Source: Acidobacteriota bacterium (GTDB taxonomy: Bacteria > Acidobacteriota > UBA4820). Taken from it: 41,234 bases of DNA. The stretch lies in contig JAKQCT010000026.1 in NCBI GenBank assembly GCA_029559035.1, positions 1 to 41,234 on the forward strand, given 5' to 3'. The position numbers were made by a program, and so were the translations under genes. Each line of letters begins with the position of its first letter. Within the stretch, counting starts at the first letter, position 1. Shown here piece by piece: positions 40,983-41,234 of this stretch. The notes beneath the pieces were generated by a model. The model made no database searches. It was given only the letters and a program-made list of their open reading frames with translations, and was not told the origin of the DNA.

Positions 40983-41234
40983 CTACTCGTAATGCGACCA
41001 CATGCGGATCACTTTGACGGCGTGTTCTTTTGAATAGACCTGATAGACCAGCCTATGTTGGATGTTTATCCTTCTTGAATACGCCCCGGCAAGATCGCCG
41101 AGCAGTTTTTCAAACGGAGGAGGGTTCTTGAACGGGTCCTCTTTCAAGACCTCCAGGAGCTCGATCGCTTTTTCCTTGAGCCCCGCTTTCTTGAGCTTCT
41201 TCGCGTCCTTCTGCGCCTGCGGCGCAAAATAGAG
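40983..41234 (-). CDS. YoeB/Txe-family toxin (5' end cut by window)
   Basis: The visible 83 residues cover nearly all of a YoeB-type mRNA interferase, lacking only the first few. The strand-rich core (YSRRINIQHRLVYQVY), the preceding EDPFKNPPPFEKL segment and the C-terminal VIRMWSHYE fit the family, whose conserved Arg, His and Tyr near the end form the active site. It stops at TAG and converges on the DinD-like gene. The cognate antitoxin (YefM-type) should lie upstream, outside the window. Confidence 0.85.
   Translation of the reverse strand, partial: LYFAPQAQKDAKKLKKAGLKEKAIELLEVLKEDPFKNPPPFEKLLGDLAGAYSRRINIQHRLVYQVYSKEHAVKVIRMWSHYE

Overview
The window joins two unlike pieces of DNA. Positions 1 to about 11,860 carry a GC-rich integrative element that continues past the left edge. 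Positions 11,864 to 41,234 are a core bacterial chromosome. The chromosome encodes a split F-type ATP synthase (two b-type subunits, F1 genes, no a or c subunit here), a five-haem c-type cytochrome with an N-terminal export segment, a very large exported IPT/TIG-repeat protein and an SOS-like polymerase cluster. These suit a Gram-negative, probably respiring bacterium of deltaproteobacterial or similar type. The phylum cannot be fixed from this sequence alone. Core genes often use AGG (Arg) and ATA (Ile), whereas the element prefers CGC/CGG and CTG, which supports a foreign origin for the element.

The element (1-11,860) has a frame of mobile-element genes, almost all on the minus strand: a small hypothetical gene plus a PD-(D/E)XK nuclease (partial at the left edge), a sigma-70-like factor, a 110-residue hypothetical, and a recombination block (73-residue protein, DUF2924 protein, large serine recombinase, small helix-turn-helix partner). 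Two inserts look like cargo. One is a single plus-strand gene (1623-3911) with an integrase-arm-like N-terminus and a dynamin-like P-loop GTPase region. The other is a lexA-led operon (8257-5260) carrying two uncharacterised proteins behind a strong promoter that contains a palindrome. The element also contains repeated noncoding motifs and structured leaders that no coding feature explains.

An intact tRNA-Asn lies beside the element. After it comes, read on the minus strand from 24,138 down to 12,078, a near-continuous array: atpF', atpF, atpH, atpA, atpG, atpD, atpC, rpmH, rnpA, yidD, yidC, mnmE, mnmG and rsmG. The rsmG copy has an in-frame TAG at codon 82. Upstream are corA (minus) and tRNA-Val (plus).

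Positions 25,642-33,107 hold two convergent genes whose stop codons overlap: the pentahaem cytochrome and a 1,687-residue protein with about 16 IPT/TIG repeats. Next come a receiver-PilZ protein whose phospho-acceptor Asp is Glu, an orphan plus-strand terminator that suggests a small RNA, and a Ca2+/cation antiporter. The right end is a plus-strand cluster: CI/LexA-like S24 repressor, DUF72 protein, DnaE2-type polymerase and a Bro-N/DinD-like protein. The last gene is flanked by imperfect copies of the dnaE2 3' end. A YoeB-type toxin gene runs off the right edge.

All assignments come from reading motifs and layout. No database search or RNA folding was run.
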